From the NCBI GenBank assembly GCA_015488125.1, contig WFOJ01000182.1:1-8159 (forward strand): 8,159 nucleotides of DNA, written 5' to 3'. Shown here piece by piece: positions 6,464 through 8,159 of the stretch. The notes under the pieces are model-generated. The model did no database searches. It was given only the letters and a program-made list of their open reading frames with translations, and had not been told where the DNA came from. Origin of the DNA: Mariprofundaceae bacterium. Its GTDB lineage: Bacteria; Pseudomonadota; Zetaproteobacteria; Mariprofundales; Mariprofundaceae. Numbering within the stretch: position 1 is the stretch's first letter; every line of letters begins with the position of its first letter. Made by a program: the position numbers and the translations under genes.

Positions 6464-7855
6464 TTAGCCCACGGCAACGGCAATGCGCATGGCCTTTTCG
6501 TCCACCACCTTGCTATCCACCTTGCAATAGGCGGTTGCTTCTTCAATAATAATATCGACTTCGGCTACCCCAGGGATGGCCAGCAAGGCATCAGCCAGGG
6601 CTTTGGCCTCCGCTTCGTCAGCTACCTGCACTGGCAGTGCACGGCTGGCCAGAAATGGCGGTTGCGACATGGTCAGCGCCACCACCAGCCATACCGCCAG
6701 CAAGCCTGCCACCAGCATGAACACGGTGCCATAGTTTTGTGCTGCCGGCTGGTAAATCAAACCGGCCAGCAAGCCGCCGACAAAGGCGCCAAAAAACTGA
6801 CTGGTGTTGAAAATGCCAATCGCCGTCCCCTTGGCGGCAGCAGGCGCAAACTTCGATACCAGTGACGGTTGACTGGCTTCCAGGGTGTTAAAGCCAAGGA
6901 AGAAGATGAATAGCGCCAGCGCCGCCATGAACAGGCTGTGCTGCCCCCAGGTCAGCAATAGACAGGCGATGATCAGCAGGCCAATTGACAGCACAAACAC
7001 CTGTTTCATCTTGCGCTTTGATTCAGCAATAATAATCAATGGCACCATGCCGACAAAGGCCAGTAACATCACCGGGAGATACAGCTTCCACTGATCCGCC
7101 TGCGCCAGCAAGGCATGAGTCGGGTCAGCCAGCATCAGCGGCATGACCACGAACAATGCCGTCAGCGACGCATGCAGGCACAATACACCAAAATCCAGGC
7201 GCAACAAGTTGGCATCCCGCAACATGCGGCCAAACAAGGCTGGTGTTACCTCTGAATCACTGTGATGGTGCGATTGGTGAGGATCAGGTACCAGCGTGTA
7301 AAGCACCAGAATGGATACCAGCGACAGCGCGCCCGTCAGCCAGAAAATGCCGGCAACGCCAATCCACTGATCAAGAATCGGGCCAAGCACCATGGACACG
7401 GCAAACGACACACCGATGGTCATGCCAATGGTGGCCATGGCTTTGGTGCGGTGTTCATCCCGTGTTAAATCGGCTGTCAGCGCAATCACTGCTGCTGCCA
7501 CCGCCCCTGATCCCTGGATGATACGCCCGATCAAGACGCCAACAATATTGTCCGAAAGTGCAGCTACCACACTGCCTGCGGCAAATAACAGCAAGCCAGT
7601 AGCAATCACCGGCTTACGCCCCCAGCGATCGGAAAGCATACCAAAAGGAATTTGCAGCAAGGCTTGTGTCAGCCCGTAAGCGCCCAGGGCAATCCCCACC
7701 AGCTCAGGATGCGCCGCCGCCCCTTTCAGGCCATGCGCATAGGTGGAAAACACGGGTAAAATCAGGAACAAGCCCATCATGCGCAGGCCAAAAATCCCAG
7801 CCAGGGAGATAGTTGCCCGCTTTTCCGTTGTGTTGAGCCTTGTTGATTCTGTCAT
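6464..7855 (-). CDS. YajR-like MFS transporter with C-terminal YAM domain
   Basis: This is a 12-TM major facilitator superfamily transporter of the inner membrane, probably a proton-driven exporter; the substrate is unknown. Numbering is from the ATG at 7855 (463 residues; E. coli YajR is about 456). Motif A reads GMLSDRWGRKP (72-82). The motif B region is GRIIQGSGA (110-118), followed by an ALTADLTRDEHRTKAM stretch (125-140) like YajR. ESKRKMKQVFV (278-288) is close to the E. coli EVKRKMKQVFV. After TM12, residues 403-463 form a small soluble domain with an alternating beta/alpha pattern and TAYCKVDSKVVDE (441-453), matching the ferredoxin-fold YAM domain of YajR. The central cytoplasmic loop has a His cluster (193-198). 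A GTG two codons upstream (7861) is possible, but AAAGGGG (7861-7867) is spaced 5 nt from the ATG and overlaps the GTG. It is first in the operon. Confidence 0.92.
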   Translation of the reverse strand: MTESTRLNTTEKRATISLAGIFGLRMMGLFLILPVFSTYAHGLKGAAAHPELVGIALGAYGLTQALLQIPFGMLSDRWGRKPVIATGLLLFAAGSVVAALSDNIVGVLIGRIIQGSGAVAAAVIALTADLTRDEHRTKAMATIGMTIGVSFAVSMVLGPILDQWIGVAGIFWLTGALSLVSILVLYTLVPDPHQSHHHSDSEVTPALFGRMLRDANLLRLDFGVLCLHASLTALFVVMPLMLADPTHALLAQADQWKLYLPVMLLAFVGMVPLIIIAESKRKMKQVFVLSIGLLIIACLLLTWGQHSLFMAALALFIFFLGFNTLEASQPSLVSKFAPAAAKGTAIGIFNTSQFFGAFVGGLLAGLIYQPAAQNYGTVFMLVAGLLAVWLVVALTMSQPPFLASRALPVQVADEAEAKALADALLAIPGVAEVDIIIEEATAYCKVDSKVVDEKAMRIAVAVG

Positions 7856-7860
7856 TTGCA

Positions 7861-7867
7861 CCCCTTT
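7861..7867 (-). promoter_or_regulatory. Ribosome binding site of the yajR-like gene
   Basis: AAAGGGG on the minus strand lies 5 nt before the ATG at 7855. Because it overlaps the in-frame GTG at 7861, it argues for the ATG start. Confidence 0.65.
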
Positions 7868-7886
7868 ACCTGGAAAGTTTTGCCGT

Positions 7887-7914
7887 ATGCTAGGAGCCTG
7901 TCGGACTTTGACAA
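7887..7914 (-). promoter_or_regulatory. Candidate junction promoter for the minus-strand operon
   Basis: On the minus strand a TTGTCA (-35, 7909-7914, 5 of 6 to consensus) is separated by 16 bp from TAGCAT (-10, 7887-7892, 4 of 6). Transcription would start near 7880, giving a leader of about 25 nt before the yajR-like ATG. The -35 lies inside the presumed insertion-sequence end, while the -10 falls on the flanking side and includes the CTA of CTAG. The element may therefore have created or replaced the operon promoter. The boxes are seen by eye; activity is inferred. Confidence 0.45.
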
Positions 7915-7938
7915 ATCTACTGCGAAAAATCGGATATT
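7908..7938 (+). promoter_or_regulatory. Candidate rightward promoter of the putative mobile element
   Basis: A perfect TTGACA at 7908-7913 precedes GATATT (7933-7938, 4 of 6 to TATAAT) with a long 19-bp spacer. It points toward the ORF at 8095. The -35 shares its bases with the opposite-strand TTGTCA, so the two promoters would be divergent and overlapping. Confidence 0.35.
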
Positions 7939-7984
7939 GGCCAAATATTCGCCCTGCTTTTGTTAAATAGCGCTGCTATTCGCC
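7934..7984. repeat. Short palindromes and direct repeats near the presumed element end
   Basis: There is an imperfect palindrome ATATTGGCCAAATAT (7934-7948, one unpaired A) and a 6-bp stem AATAGC/GCTATT with a GCT loop (7966-7980). The octamer TATTCGCC occurs twice, at 7946-7953 and 7977-7984, exactly 31 bp apart. Closely spaced repeats like these can be transposase-binding sites in insertion sequences, but this is only suggestive here. Confidence 0.45.
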
Positions 7985-8045
7985 GTCAACCATCGCGTTA
8001 GTGTCCCGCTTCGTGGTGTATGAAGGGATTGAGGCAGGCGGCCAC

Positions 8046-8094
8046 TGCGTCATTCTTCTGGTTTTGAGAAGATCAACAGAAGGAGGATGACGCA
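8046..8094 (+). promoter_or_regulatory. RNA hairpin enclosing the ribosome binding site of the terminal ORF
   Basis: TGCGTCAT (8046-8053) is perfectly complementary to ATGACGCA (8087-8094), directly before the ATG at 8095. Inside it CTTCTG (8055-8060) pairs with CAGAAG (8077-8082) around a 16-nt loop. The Shine-Dalgarno AGGAGGA (8081-8087) lies partly in the stems and partly in the bulge. Such a fold could hide the ribosome binding site in transcripts reading in from outside, a known way insertion sequences such as IS10 and IS50 limit transposase. Here, however, a transcript from the element's own promoter would contain the hairpin too. Confidence 0.5.
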
Positions 8095-8159
8095 ATGGCC
8101 AGGAAGAAGAATGAGGTACAGGATTGGATTTGCAAGCGGTTGGAGCAAGCGGATGCGGA
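8095..8159 (+). CDS. 5' end of an unrecognised ORF, possibly a transposase (partial)
   Basis: The ORF opens with ATG at 8095, 7 nt after AGGAGGA, and remains open to the window end: 21 full codons encoding MARKKNEVQDWICKRLEQAD followed by Ala. The N-terminus is basic and then amphipathic-helical, which would suit a DNA-binding protein. Its position about 200 bp inside a probable insertion-sequence end suggests a transposase. Twenty-one residues are too few to assign a family and I do not recognise it. The product continues beyond the window. Confidence 0.5.
   Translation, partial: MARKKNEVQDWICKRLEQADA

Larger units (their letters stand above)
7893..8159 (+). mobile_element. Probable left end of an insertion sequence (incomplete)
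   Basis: From the CTAG at 7890-7893 onward the sequence no longer belongs to the operon. It begins GGAGCCTGTCGGACTTTGAC, which looks like a terminal inverted repeat of the kind found in many proteobacterial insertion sequences. It also contains short repeats and palindromes, a perfect TTGACA, and a rightward ORF with a strong ribosome binding site starting about 200 bp in. The right end, the matching inverted repeat and most of the presumed transposase lie beyond the window. The family therefore cannot be assigned and the element is an inference. A non-mobile intergenic region before an unrelated gene is the alternative. Confidence 0.5.

Noticed and set aside
1..8159. CRISPR array, tRNA, rRNA, riboswitch or defence genes
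   Set aside because: I saw no regularly spaced repeats, tRNA-like cloverleaf, rRNA sequence or defence-protein motif anywhere in the window.

Overview
The window looks like an ordinary chromosomal stretch of a proteobacterium of moderate GC content. PrmC, RadA, a YfhL-type ferredoxin, YqaA, YqhA (UPF0114) and a YajR-type transporter all resemble gammaproteobacterial (E. coli-like) proteins. The gene order is not the E. coli order, and I cannot place the genus. A gammaproteobacterium or a neighbouring lineage (Acidithiobacillia, Zetaproteobacteria) would fit.

Layout. On the + strand, prmC (3-839) begins with an ATGA overlap with whatever lies upstream, probably prfA. It converges, 12 bp apart, on a long run of minus-strand genes that occupies the rest of the chromosomal part. 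In transcription order (right to left) these are: a yajR-like MFS transporter (7855-6464), a UPF0114/YqhA-like membrane protein (6452-5934), a six-TM K+-channel-like protein (5937-5236), an 82-residue single-TM protein with a charged helical tail (5243-4995), a 2[4Fe-4S] ferredoxin (4995-4732), gmk (4735-4187), pyk (4187-2733), then after an 86-nt gap radA (2646-1273) and a yqaA-like DedA-related membrane protein whose start lies inside radA. From yqhA to pyk every junction overlaps (4, 8, 1, 4 and 1 nt), which strongly suggests one translationally coupled operon. The yajR-yqhA gap is only 11 nt.

Right end. About 40 bp upstream of yajR the sequence changes character at a CTAG tetranucleotide. 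From about 7893 to the window end it looks like the left end of an insertion sequence: short repeats and palindromes, a perfect TTGACA box, an RNA hairpin containing a strong Shine-Dalgarno, and the first 21 codons of an unrecognised ORF. The putative element end carries an outward TTGTCA that sits 16 bp from a TAGCAT in or next to the junction. This could be a hybrid promoter driving the whole operon.

How the genes work together. There is no single pathway. Central functions (GMP kinase, pyruvate kinase, release-factor methylation, recombination/repair) sit beside ion transport and membrane proteins. The most distinctive part is the membrane block (MFS transporter, UPF0114 protein, K+ channel, small TM protein) coupled to a ferredoxin and to two nucleotide/energy metabolism enzymes. 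I found no defence system, CRISPR array, tRNA, rRNA or riboswitch.
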